Assembly (NCBI RefSeq): GCF_009647605.1
Contig: NZ_WJIF01000003.1
Span: 409,988-473,987, forward strand
From: Agromyces agglutinans
Lineage (GTDB): Bacteria > Actinomycetota > Actinomycetes > Actinomycetales > Microbacteriaceae
Direction: 5' to 3'
DNA length: 64,000 bases
The position numbers were made by a program, and so were the translations under genes. Positions 16,636 through 24,634 of the stretch are shown here, piece by piece. Numbering within the stretch: the stretch's first letter is position 1; every line of letters starts with the position of its first letter. The notes beneath the pieces were generated by a model. That model did not search any database. It saw only the letters and a program-made list of their open reading frames with translations, and was not told where the DNA came from.

Positions 16636-17736
16636 TTAACGGTGGTGGTGCGGTGATGAGAGGTGGTGGCGCTGCGGTGGCGAGTCGAGATCGGTGGAGG
16701 TCCCCGGAACCAGCGTCCACGGGAACTCGTGGACCACGCCGAGCGCCGAGCCGTCGTCGGTCGCCCGACCCACGATGATCTCGGCCTGGCGCCGGTAGAA
16801 GTCGTCGGACGGGCCGACCGTGGTGAGGCTCGGCGTCACGGTGCGGGCCGCGGGCGTATTGCCGACGCCGACGATGGCGACGTCGTGCGGCACCCTGAGC
16901 CCGAGCATGTGCGCGGCGTTGATGGCCGCGATCCCCGCGAAATCCGTCGTCGCGTAGATCGCCGTCGGCGGCCGATCGAGCGACAGCAGTTCGACGGCCG
17001 CCTCGAACGCACTCGCCGACGTCTCGTCGAAGGTCGCCGTCCACTCGACGTCCGGCTCGATGCCGTGGGCGCGCAGGCGCTCGAGATAGGCGGTGTAGCG
17101 ACTGGCCTCACCGCGTTCCGCGGCGGCCACCGCACCGCGGGAGGAGAGGCATCCGATCGCGACGTGGCGCTCGAGCAGGTGCTCCATCGCGAGCTCGCAA
17201 CCCGGATACGCGCGCGAGCGGATCACGTCGAACCCCGCCGGATCGAGCGTCTCCGAGAAGACGACGAGCCGCTGTCCGCGGTCCACGAGGTCCGCGAGCT
17301 TGCGCTGCGCCGCCTCGTCGTCGCCGGCACCGTCGAGGTACGCGACATCCGACTCGACCCGGTCGAGGGCCGTGTGCCAGTCGCCGTCGGCGAGGATCAG
17401 CGTCGTGAGTCCGTACCGGTTCGCCTCGTCGTTGACCGCCGCGGCGACGGCGAGCGACCACGGGTCGCTCAGCATGTGCAGCGAGAGCTGCACCATGCCG
17501 CTGCGGCCGGTGCGGATGGCACGGGCGGCGCGGTTCGGACGGTAGTTCAGCTGCTCGGCCGCTTCTGCGACCCGTCGGGCGGTCTCCTCGGCGACGCCGG
17601 AGCCGTCACTGCCGTTGCGGCCGGAGAACACGTAGGACACCGTGGCCGTCGACACGCCCGCGAGTTCCGCGACCATCCGCAGCGTCGGCCGCCGCCGCGC
17701 GGGCGCAGCGCCGCCGGTGTCACTGGTGCGTGGCAT
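16636..17736 (-). CDS. LacI family transcriptional regulator of sulfated-sugar locus
   Basis: A 366-aa regulator with HTH near residues 19-40 (LRMVAELAGVSTATVSYVFSGR) and a C-terminal sugar-sensing domain. It is encoded inside the importer operon, 3 bp after the second permease gene and before the oxidoreductase gene, so it is likely the local repressor. The candidate operator is GTTAATCGTTTAAC, found at the promoters of the substrate-binding protein gene (20973-20988) and sulfatase gene (22444-22458). Because it is made from the operon it would control, feedback is expected. Confidence 0.9.
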   Translation of the reverse strand: MPRTSDTGGAAPARRRPTLRMVAELAGVSTATVSYVFSGRNGSDGSGVAEETARRVAEAAEQLNYRPNRAARAIRTGRSGMVQLSLHMLSDPWSLAVAAAVNDEANRYGLTTLILADGDWHTALDRVESDVAYLDGAGDDEAAQRKLADLVDRGQRLVVFSETLDPAGFDVIRSRAYPGCELAMEHLLERHVAIGCLSSRGAVAAAERGEASRYTAYLERLRAHGIEPDVEWTATFDETSASAFEAAVELLSLDRPPTAIYATTDFAGIAAINAAHMLGLRVPHDVAIVGVGNTPAARTVTPSLTTVGPSDDFYRRQAEIIVGRATDDGSALGVVHEFPWTLVPGTSTDLDSPPQRHHLSSPHHHR

Positions 17737-17739
17737 CCG

Positions 17740-18672
17740 TCACCCCTTCGTCCCGGAGAAGGCGATGCCCTGGATGAACTGGCGCTGCAGGATCATGAAG
17801 GTCACGAGCATCGGCAGCGTGGCCAGCAGGGCGCCCGCCATCAGCACAGGGTAGTCAGTGCCGTGCAGGCCGACGAGCTGCGACAGGCCGACCGAGAGCG
17901 GCATCTTCTCGGGGTCGGTCGTGACGACGAGGGGCCAGAGCAGGTCGTTCCACGACCACAGCACGGTGAACACGGTGAGGGCGACGATGCCGGGCTTCGC
18001 GAGCGGCACCATGATGCGCCAGAAGGTCTGCCACGGGTTGGCGCCGTCGATGCGAGCGGCCTCCTCGAGCTCGGCTGGCATCGACATGAAGAACTGGCGC
18101 ATGAGGAAGGTGCCGAAGGCGCTGAAGATGCCCGGCACGATGAGCGCCTGCAGGGTGTTGAGCCAGCCCAGTGCCTGGATGATCTCGTACTGCGGCAGCA
18201 GGTAGAGCTGCGAGGGCACCATCAGCACGGACAGGAACAGCACGAACACGACGTTGCGGCCGGGGAACGGGATGCGCGCGAACGCGTAGCCCGCCATCGT
18301 GCAGAGCACGACCTGGCCGACCGTGCGGCCGACGGTCAGCAGCACCGAGTTCAGGAACATCTGGCCGAACGGCATCGAGTCGAAGACCTCGGCGAAGTTC
18401 GTGAACACCCATGGGTCGGGGATCACGACCGGCGGCACCTGCACCGAGTCCTGGAACGTCTTGAACGCGGTGAGGGTCTGCCAGATGAAGGGGAACACCA
18501 TCACGATCGCGCCGGTGGCGAGCAGCAGGTGGACGAGCCAATGGCCGCGGCCGATGCGGCGCCCGGGCCGGCGAGCGGATGCCCCGCGCCCGGCGGACCC
18601 GCGCCGGGCGCCGTCGCCCGGCCCGGTCGGCGCACCGGTCATCGCGCGTGTGTCGAGCGAGACGTCACTCAT
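17740..18672 (-). CDS. Carbohydrate ABC transporter permease (MalG type)
   Basis: A 310-aa inner-membrane permease with six predicted helices and the EAA loop EEAARIDGANPWQTFWRIMVPLAKPG. The N-terminal 45 residues are polar and Arg/Gly-rich, longer than usual. It pairs with the MalF-type permease upstream; the start overlaps that gene's stop by 8 bp. No ATPase gene is in this operon, so a shared MsmX/UgpC-type ATPase encoded elsewhere must energise it (one is present at 57.8-58.9 kb in this window). Confidence 0.92.
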   Translation of the reverse strand: MSDVSLDTRAMTGAPTGPGDGARRGSAGRGASARRPGRRIGRGHWLVHLLLATGAIVMVFPFIWQTLTAFKTFQDSVQVPPVVIPDPWVFTNFAEVFDSMPFGQMFLNSVLLTVGRTVGQVVLCTMAGYAFARIPFPGRNVVFVLFLSVLMVPSQLYLLPQYEIIQALGWLNTLQALIVPGIFSAFGTFLMRQFFMSMPAELEEAARIDGANPWQTFWRIMVPLAKPGIVALTVFTVLWSWNDLLWPLVVTTDPEKMPLSVGLSQLVGLHGTDYPVLMAGALLATLPMLVTFMILQRQFIQGIAFSGTKG

Positions 18673-19642
18673 AGTGCACCCACTTCTTCTGGAGCCGGAA
18701 CTGGATGACCGTGAGCGCGAGGATGATCAGCAGCAGCAGGAAGGCGATCGCCGCCGCGTACCCGCGCTCGTTGTCGATGAAGCCCGCCTCGTAGAAGAGG
18801 TAGACGATCGTGCGGGTGTTCGGCATCGCGGGGTTGTTCGCGCCGAGCATCATGTAGACGAGGTCGAACACCTGCAGCGCGCCGATCACGCTGATCACGC
18901 TGACGAAGAAGATGCTCGGCGAGAGCAGCGGGATCGTGATGGAGAAGAACTTGCGGATCGGACCGGCGCCGTCGAGGTCGGCCGCCTCCATGATCGTGTC
19001 GGGGATGCCCTGGAGGCCCGCGAGGAAGATCACGATGTTCGTGCCGAGTCCCGCCCAGATGCCGACGACCGCGATCGCGACGAGGGCGGTGGAAGGGTCG
19101 GTCAGCCACGACCGGCCGTCGATGCCGAACACCGCGAGCATCTCGTTGAGCACGCCGTAGTCGCCGTTGTAGATCATGCGCCAGACGAGCGCGATGGCCG
19201 CGGGCATCGTCACGACGGGGATGAAGTAGAGGGTGCGGTAGACGCTGCGACCGCGCAGGCCCGCCGTGTTCAGCAGGGCGGCGATCGCCACGGCGATCGG
19301 GATGCCGACGAGCGCGATGACCGTGTACACCGCGCTGTTGCGCAGGGCGCCGAGGAGTTCCGGGTCCTGCAGGAGGCGGGTGTAGTTCTCGAGGCCGACG
19401 AACTCCGAGCCGCCGAACGGGCCCGACTTCGTGAACGACATGATGAGCGTCCGAACGGTCGGCCAGAGGTAGAACGCGAGCAGGCCGAGTGCGGTCGGGC
19501 CGATGAACAGCAGCGCCCACCACGCGGACTGCCCGGGGCTGCGGCGGCGCGGCCGGCCGGGCCGGCCGGGAGCGGCCTGCGGCCGCCCCCGGTCCAGCTC
19601 GGAGATCGGCGCCGCGGTGCGCTGCGCGATCAGGTCGGTCAT
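18665..19642 (-). CDS. Carbohydrate ABC transporter permease (MalF type)
   Basis: A 325-aa sugar ABC permease, six helices, with the EAA motif MEAADLDGAGPIRKFFSITIPLLSP about 80 residues before the C-terminus. The N-terminus is a cytoplasmic Pro/Arg-rich segment. Its ATG lies 4 bp beyond the binding-protein stop, and its end overlaps the next permease by 8 bp, showing a tightly packed operon. Confidence 0.92.
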   Translation of the reverse strand: MTDLIAQRTAAPISELDRGRPQAAPGRPGRPRRRSPGQSAWWALLFIGPTALGLLAFYLWPTVRTLIMSFTKSGPFGGSEFVGLENYTRLLQDPELLGALRNSAVYTVIALVGIPIAVAIAALLNTAGLRGRSVYRTLYFIPVVTMPAAIALVWRMIYNGDYGVLNEMLAVFGIDGRSWLTDPSTALVAIAVVGIWAGLGTNIVIFLAGLQGIPDTIMEAADLDGAGPIRKFFSITIPLLSPSIFFVSVISVIGALQVFDLVYMMLGANNPAMPNTRTIVYLFYEAGFIDNERGYAAAIAFLLLLIILALTVIQFRLQKKWVHYE

Positions 19643-19646
19643 GAAC

Positions 19647-20924
19647 TCACTCCGATTCGGCGTCCAGCGCCGCCTGCATCTGCTCGGCGAGCTGCGCGAG
19701 TCCGTCTTCGGGCGTGAGGCTGCCGGCCCACACCTGCGAGAGGATCTCGCCCTCGATCGAGTTCCACGCCGCGGTGTTCTTCGAGACCGGGTACGGCACG
19801 GCGGTGTCGAGGGCGTCGATGTACGCCTGGAGGTTGTACTGCGGCAGGGACTCGACCCAGGTGGACTGCGTGCCGTCGAACGCGGGGATCACGGTGCCGG
19901 TCGCGGCCATGATCTCGGCCGCCGCCTGCGAGCTCGCGAACTCTGCGAACTCCTTCGCGACGTCGAGGTGCGCACTCTTCGCATTGGCGACGTTCGCGAG
20001 GCCGTGGATGACGCTCTGGTTGCCCTCGGCACCAGCGGCGAGGGGCGCGACGTCGACCTTGCCGGCGATGTCGGGGTTGTCGGCATAGGCGCCCGCGGCC
20101 CACGAGCCGTTCTGGAACATCGCGACCTTGCCCGAGATGAAGAGGTCCTCGGGGTTCGTGTCGGTCATCTGCTGGGCGGTCGGCGACGACCCGGCGGCGA
20201 TGAGATCGGTCCACAGCTCGATGCCCGCGAGCGCCTCGGGGGTGTCGTAGCCGGTCGTCGTGCCGTCGGCCGAGACGACCTCGCCGCCCGCCTGGGCGAT
20301 GGAGTTGTAGTAGTTCTCCTGGCCGTACTGGCTCGCGGCGATGCCGAACTGTCCCGTCGCCGGGTTCGTGAGCGCGGCCGCGGTCGACTCCAGGTCGTCC
20401 CAGGTCCAGCCGGCCTCGGGATAGGCCACGCCCGCGGCGTCGAAGAGCTCCTTGTTGTACCAGAGCGCGACCGTGTCGAAGTCCTTCGGTGCGCCGTAGA
20501 GCTCGCCGTCGTAGGTGTAGAGATCGATGAGCGCCTCGGGGTAGTCGGCGGGGTCGATGCCGTCGCCGTCGAGCGGCGCGAGCACGCCGTTCGAGGCGTA
20601 GAGCTGGAAGTTGGGGCCGTTCATCCAGAAGACGTCGGGCGCGGAGCCGCCCGACACCGACGTCTGCAGCTTGGTGAAGTACTCCTTGTAGGGCGTGGTC
20701 TGCAGCTTGACGGTGACGTTGGGGTGCTCCTCGGTGAACGCCGCGGCGATCTCCTTCATCGCCTCCTCCTGCTTCTGGTCCCACATGCCGTACGTGATGG
20801 TGACGTCGCCGCCCTCACCGGAGTCGTCGCCGCCTGCGGCGGCGCAACCGCTGAAGCCCAGGACGGCGGCGAGCATGGCGGCCGCGCCGGTGGTGATCCG
20901 CTTCGTGGTGCTCTTCATCTTCAT
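19647..20924 (-). CDS. Sugar ABC transporter substrate-binding lipoprotein
   Basis: A 425-aa family 1 extracellular solute-binding protein. Signal peptide with lipobox LGFSGC (Cys27) anchors it to the membrane outer face. Acidic binding-protein domains follow, with MFQNGSWAAG and WYNKELFDAAG segments typical of sugar binders. It is the first gene of the importer operon. GAGGAG lies about 9 nt before ATG at 20924. The promoter contains a LacI-type operator at +1. Given the adjacent sulfatase, a sulfated or desulfated saccharide is the likely ligand (inference). Confidence 0.93.
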   Translation of the reverse strand: MKMKSTTKRITTGAAAMLAAVLGFSGCAAAGGDDSGEGGDVTITYGMWDQKQEEAMKEIAAAFTEEHPNVTVKLQTTPYKEYFTKLQTSVSGGSAPDVFWMNGPNFQLYASNGVLAPLDGDGIDPADYPEALIDLYTYDGELYGAPKDFDTVALWYNKELFDAAGVAYPEAGWTWDDLESTAAALTNPATGQFGIAASQYGQENYYNSIAQAGGEVVSADGTTTGYDTPEALAGIELWTDLIAAGSSPTAQQMTDTNPEDLFISGKVAMFQNGSWAAGAYADNPDIAGKVDVAPLAAGAEGNQSVIHGLANVANAKSAHLDVAKEFAEFASSQAAAEIMAATGTVIPAFDGTQSTWVESLPQYNLQAYIDALDTAVPYPVSKNTAAWNSIEGEILSQVWAGSLTPEDGLAQLAEQMQAALDAESE

Positions 20925-20972
20925 TGACTGGTACTCCTCGATTCAGTGACGGTTCGGTGATCGTTTGAGACA

Positions 20973-21021
20973 CGTTAATCGTTTAACGCGTCAATGTAGT
21001 GAACAGACCTCGCGATGACAA
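20973..21021 (-). promoter_or_regulatory. Promoter with LacI-type operator, importer operon
   Basis: On the minus strand: -35 TTGTCA (21016-21021), 17-bp spacer, -10 TACATT (20993-20998), then CGTTAAACGATTAACG (20973-20988) placed over the expected start point. The arms CGTTAA/TTAACG are perfect. The same sequence in reverse orientation is at the sulfatase promoter. Confidence 0.8.
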
Positions 21022-21030
21022 GAGCAGCGA

Positions 21031-22431
21031 TCAGATCGTGATCGAAGCGGCGGCATCCATCTGCGCACGCCACTCGTGCCGCGCCGCCAGGAGTTCCGCG
21101 ACGACGTCCGGGCGGGCGGCCGAGAGGTCCTGCGTCTCCGTCGGATCCGACGCGAGGTCGGTCAGGCGGAGGCCCGCACCGGGATCGGTGTGCTCGACGC
21201 GGCGGATCTCCCTGGCGTGCGGCGCGCCCTCGTCGACGTGCGCGAGCTTCCAGGGGCCTCGGCGGACCGCCCACTGCCAGCCGGTGTCCCAGTGCAGCTC
21301 ATCCCGGACCGCGGGGGCCTCACCCGCGAGGAATCCCGTCAGGTCGCGTCCGTCGATGTCGGCGGGCGCCGCGCCGGTCGCCGCCGCGACCGCCGTCGCG
21401 AGGAGGTCCATCGTGCTGACGAGGCCCTGCCGAGTCAGGCCGGCCGGCAGCCGCGAGGGCCAGCGCACGATGAAGGGCACGCGGATGCCGCCCTCGTACA
21501 GCGTGTACTTCGACCCGCGCAGCGGGTCGTTGACGCCGTAGTTGCACGAGGAGCCGCCGTTGTCCGTGGTGTACACCACGATCGTGTCGCGACCGTCGCC
21601 CCTCGCGTCGACCGCGTCGAGGATGCGGCCGACCTGCGCGTCCATCAGCTCCAACTGGGCGAGGTAGTAGGCGCGGCCGTCGGGCAGGTTCGGGCTGATC
21701 GCGCCGTCGTACCAATCGAGGTAGTCCGCAGCGCCGGGATACCAGTCGTCGAACGCCGGGAGGCCTCGACGCGCGAGCTCATCGGGCGGCAGCTGCCAGC
21801 AGAAGTTGTGCACCGCGTTGAACGCGACCATCGCGAGGAACGGACGCTCGTCGTCGGTCGCCATGAAGTCGAGCGCGCGATCGGCGATGAGCTCGGTGAG
21901 AAACCCCTCGGCGTCGACCTCCTCGCGGCCGGAGTACATCGGCTGGACCGCCATCGCCCGAGCCGCATCGCCGTACTGCTCGACCGCTTCGCTCGAGTGC
22001 CGGAGGTAGTTCAGCCGCCCCATCGACTGCCCGGCGAGCCCGTAGAACGAGTCCTGGAACCCGTGCTCGGGCGGCGTGCCGCGGTCGCCCGCGCGCTCGC
22101 GCCCGTAGTGCACCTTGCCGTAGTAGCCCGTGCGGTAGCCCGCCTCGGCGAGGCGTTCGGCGACGGTCGGATGCTCCGGGCCGGCGATCGAGCAGTCGTC
22201 GAACCAGTGGGCCCCCCATCGCTGCTGGTACGCCCCCGAGATGAGGCCCGCTCGCGAGGGGGAGCAGACCGGAGCTGTGACGTACGCCTCGGCGCAGCTG
22301 ACGCCTTCTGCGGCGAGCCGGTCGAGCGATGGCGTGACGACGTCGTCGCGCACGCCGAGCGCGGAACGGTCGGCGTAGCCGTGGTCGTCGGACACGATCA
22401 GGACGATGTTGGGCGCTCGGTCGATCGCCAA
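21031..22431 (-). CDS. Sulfatase (Cys-type, formylglycine-dependent)
   Basis: A 466-aa arylsulfatase-family enzyme that hydrolyses sulfate esters. The metal site DD (15-16) is in LIVSDDHGYAD, and the modification motif C56-S-P-S-R60 is complete, so Cys56 should become formylglycine. TDNGGS and the HWDTGWQW C-terminal region also fit. There is no signal peptide, so it should act in the cytosol on imported sulfated sugars. Start: TTG at 22431 with a strong GGAGG 4-5 nt upstream. Encoded directly upstream of the importer operon, same strand, with its own promoter bearing the same operator. Confidence 0.92.
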   Translation of the reverse strand: MAIDRAPNIVLIVSDDHGYADRSALGVRDDVVTPSLDRLAAEGVSCAEAYVTAPVCSPSRAGLISGAYQQRWGAHWFDDCSIAGPEHPTVAERLAEAGYRTGYYGKVHYGRERAGDRGTPPEHGFQDSFYGLAGQSMGRLNYLRHSSEAVEQYGDAARAMAVQPMYSGREEVDAEGFLTELIADRALDFMATDDERPFLAMVAFNAVHNFCWQLPPDELARRGLPAFDDWYPGAADYLDWYDGAISPNLPDGRAYYLAQLELMDAQVGRILDAVDARGDGRDTIVVYTTDNGGSSCNYGVNDPLRGSKYTLYEGGIRVPFIVRWPSRLPAGLTRQGLVSTMDLLATAVAAATGAAPADIDGRDLTGFLAGEAPAVRDELHWDTGWQWAVRRGPWKLAHVDEGAPHAREIRRVEHTDPGAGLRLTDLASDPTETQDLSAARPDVVAELLAARHEWRAQMDAAASITI

Positions 22432-22443
22432 GGTGCCTCCGAT

Positions 22444-22488
22444 GTTAAACGATTAACGCACGGTACCCGGCGACCTCGACCTCCACAA
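22444..22488 (-). promoter_or_regulatory. Sulfatase promoter with LacI-type operator
   Basis: On the minus strand: -35 TTGTGG (22483-22488), 17-bp spacer, -10 TACCGT (22460-22465), then CGTTAATCGTTTAAC (22444-22458) over the start point and only about 12 bp before the TTG codon. It is the exact reverse complement of the importer operator. Confidence 0.8.
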
Positions 22489-22529
22489 GGCCCTGGGTTC
22501 AGGCGGCATCGCGGCCGCAGACCATCGGC

Positions 22530-22587
22530 TTGCCGTGCACGCCATCGCCGGATACCATTCGAATCGATTCGAGTCGAATCGATTCGA
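22530..22587 (+). promoter_or_regulatory. MFS permease promoter with double palindromic operator
   Basis: -35 TTGCCG (22530-22535), 17-bp spacer, -10 TACCAT (22553-22558), then two copies of TCGAATCGATTCGA (22559-22572 and 22574-22587), 15 bp apart and covering the start point. The core matches the operator at the LacI gene near 12.09 kb, not the GTTAATCGTTTAAC site of the divergent sulfatase promoter 40 bp away. Confidence 0.8.
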
Positions 22588-22628
22588 GCGGTCACCCCGA
22601 TCCCACACCTCAGCGAGGAGCAGGCCGA

Positions 22629-23918
22629 ATGGCGCACGAGGCATCCGTCGATAGCGTTGACGCCGTGAGCGACCGACCAGCGCAGCGCAGCGATCGGCAC
22701 TCGCGCGCGCCCCACGGGTCGCGCGCCTGGCGCAACGCGGTCTTCGCGGTGTTCTTCCTCAGCGGGCTGAGCATGGCGACCTGGGTCGCGCGCATCCCCG
22801 CGATCCGCGACTTCACCGGGCTGTCGACGCAGGGCGTGGGCCTCGTCATCCTCGGCATGTCGATCGGCTCGATCCTCGGGCTCGTCGTGGCGCCGCTCCT
22901 GCTCGCCCGCTGGGGCACGCGCGTCGGCGAGATGCTCACCCTCGGCATCGTCTCGGTCGGCCTGCTGCTCATCGGCCTCGGCGGATCGGTCACCCCGTCG
23001 GTCGCGCTCGTCGTCACGGGCCTCGCGCTCTTCGGCTTCGGCAACGGCGCGGTCGACGTCATCATGAACGTCGACGGAGCGATGGCCGAGAAGGAGATCG
23101 GCAAGACGCTGATGCCGCTCATGCACGCGTTCTTCAGCTTCGGCACCGTCGCCGGCGCCGGGCTCGCGGTCGTCGCGTCGGCGATCGACCTCGCGGTCAT
23201 CTGGCACTTCGGCGCCGTGGCCGTGCTCATCGCGATCGCGATCGTGGTCGCGGTGCGCTTCGTCCCCCGCGACTCGTCGTCGTCCGACGCGAAGCAGGCG
23301 GATGCCTCGGCCCCGCGCCGCCCGTGGCGCGAGCGCCTGCGAGAGAGCCTGTCGGTCTGGGCCGATTCGGGCCTGCTGCTGATCGGCGCGATCATGCTCA
23401 GCATGTCGTTCGCCGAGGGCAGCGCGAACGACTGGATCGCCCTCGCCGCCGTCGACGGCCACGGCTACGACCAGACCACGGGCGCCCTCGTGTTCACGGT
23501 GTTCACCATCTCGATGACGGTCGCGCGCGTGCTCGGCGGCCCGGTGCTCGACCGATTCGGCCGCGTCGCCGTGCTGCGCGTGCTGTCGGCGACCGGCGTG
23601 GTCGGGCTCGGCCTGTTCATCTTCGGCACCGAGCCGTGGATGATCGTCGTCGGCACCGCGCTCTGGGCGGTCGGCTGCTCCCTCGGATTCCCGGTCGGCA
23701 TGTCGGCCGCGGCCGACGACCCGCACAAGTCCGCGGCCCGGGTCTCGGCCGTCGCCATCATCGGGTACTGCGCGTTCCTCGCCGGCCCGCCGCTGCTCGG
23801 CTTCCTCGGCGAGCACTTCGGCCTGCTGAACGCCCTGCTCGTGCTCATGGGCCTGATGGTCGTCGCGGGCCTGCTCGCGCCGGCCGCACGCGAGAAGTCC
23901 CGCCGCCCCGCGGCGTGA
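22629..23918 (+). CDS. MFS transporter (FucP/YbjJ-like)
   Basis: A 429-aa major facilitator with about twelve transmembrane segments; the first follows a polar 38-residue N-terminus. FLSGLSMATWVARIP and the GTRVGEM loop resemble the YbjJ/fucose-permease group, so a sugar or related small solute may be carried (inference). ATG at 22629 has AGGAG 8 nt upstream. A GTG at 22665 preceded by TAGCGT and a 7-nt gap offers a second, leaderless start. Regulation is readable: two LacI-type palindromes cover the upstream start point. Confidence 0.88.
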   Translation: MAHEASVDSVDAVSDRPAQRSDRHSRAPHGSRAWRNAVFAVFFLSGLSMATWVARIPAIRDFTGLSTQGVGLVILGMSIGSILGLVVAPLLLARWGTRVGEMLTLGIVSVGLLLIGLGGSVTPSVALVVTGLALFGFGNGAVDVIMNVDGAMAEKEIGKTLMPLMHAFFSFGTVAGAGLAVVASAIDLAVIWHFGAVAVLIAIAIVVAVRFVPRDSSSSDAKQADASAPRRPWRERLRESLSVWADSGLLLIGAIMLSMSFAEGSANDWIALAAVDGHGYDQTTGALVFTVFTISMTVARVLGGPVLDRFGRVAVLRVLSATGVVGLGLFIFGTEPWMIVVGTALWAVGCSLGFPVGMSAAADDPHKSAARVSAVAIIGYCAFLAGPPLLGFLGEHFGLLNALLVLMGLMVVAGLLAPAAREKSRRPAA

Positions 23919-23926
23919 GCCGCGCC

Positions 23927-23932
23927 TAGACT
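23927..23932 (+). promoter_or_regulatory. Leaderless -10 box for nucS operon
   Basis: TAGACT, 6 nt, GTG at 23939; only about 8 bp after the MFS stop. Confidence 0.55.
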
Positions 23933-23938
23933 CGAACG

Positions 23939-24634
23939 GTGCGCCTCGTCATCGCCCGCTGCTCCGTCGACTACGCCGGCCGTCTCTCCGCGCACCTGCC
24001 GCTCGCCACGCGCCTGCTCATGGTCAAGGGCGATGGGAGCCTGCTCGTGCACTCCGACGGCGGCAGCTACAAGCCCCTGAACTGGATGAGCCCGCCCTGC
24101 GTGCTCGAGGTCGTCGAGCCCGACGACGAGCAGCAGGCGGCCGGCATCGCCGAGATCTGGACCGTCACGCACAAGAAGACCGCCGACCGGCTCATCGTGT
24201 CGATCCACGAGATCCTGCACGACACCAACCACGATCTCGGCGTCGACCCCGGGCTCGTGAAGGACGGCGTCGAGGCGCACCTGCAGCAGCTGCTCGCCGA
24301 GCAGATCGAACTGCTCGGCGACGGGCACCGGCTCGTGCGGCGCGAGTACATGACCGCGATCGGTCCGGTCGACATCCTCGCGACGGATGCCTCGGGCGCG
24401 AGCGTCGCCGTCGAGCTCAAGCGACGCGGCGACATCGACGGCGTCGAGCAGCTGACCCGCTACCTCGAGCTGATGAACCGCGACCCGCGGCTGGCGCCGG
24501 TCACCGGAGTGTTCGCGGCGCAGGAGATCAAGCCGCAGGCTCGCGTGCTCGCCGAAGACCGGGGCATCCGCTGCGTCGTGCTCGACTACGACGCGATGCG
24601 CGGCGTCGACAGCGGCGTGCCGACGCTGTTCTGA
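23939..24634 (+). CDS. nucS: Endonuclease NucS/EndoMS
   Basis: Mismatch-specific endonuclease that provides the non-canonical mismatch repair of actinobacteria lacking MutS/MutL; it acts with the beta clamp. At 231 aa with [21 protein letters not shown] at the N-terminus and the RecB-like nuclease motif (GPVDILATD, then [20 protein letters not shown]) it matches the family throughout. The GTG follows a TAGACT box by 6 nt. The stop overlaps the ATG of the restriction-endonuclease-like gene (TGATG), so the two are coupled, an unusual neighbour for a housekeeping repair gene. Confidence 0.96.
   Translation: MRLVIARCSVDYAGRLSAHLPLATRLLMVKGDGSLLVHSDGGSYKPLNWMSPPCVLEVVEPDDEQQAAGIAEIWTVTHKKTADRLIVSIHEILHDTNHDLGVDPGLVKDGVEAHLQQLLAEQIELLGDGHRLVRREYMTAIGPVDILATDASGASVAVELKRRGDIDGVEQLTRYLELMNRDPRLAPVTGVFAAQEIKPQARVLAEDRGIRCVVLDYDAMRGVDSGVPTLF

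Noticed and set aside
22432-22628. A gene in the sulfatase-MFS gap
   Set aside because: The gap is fully explained by two divergent promoters and their operators.
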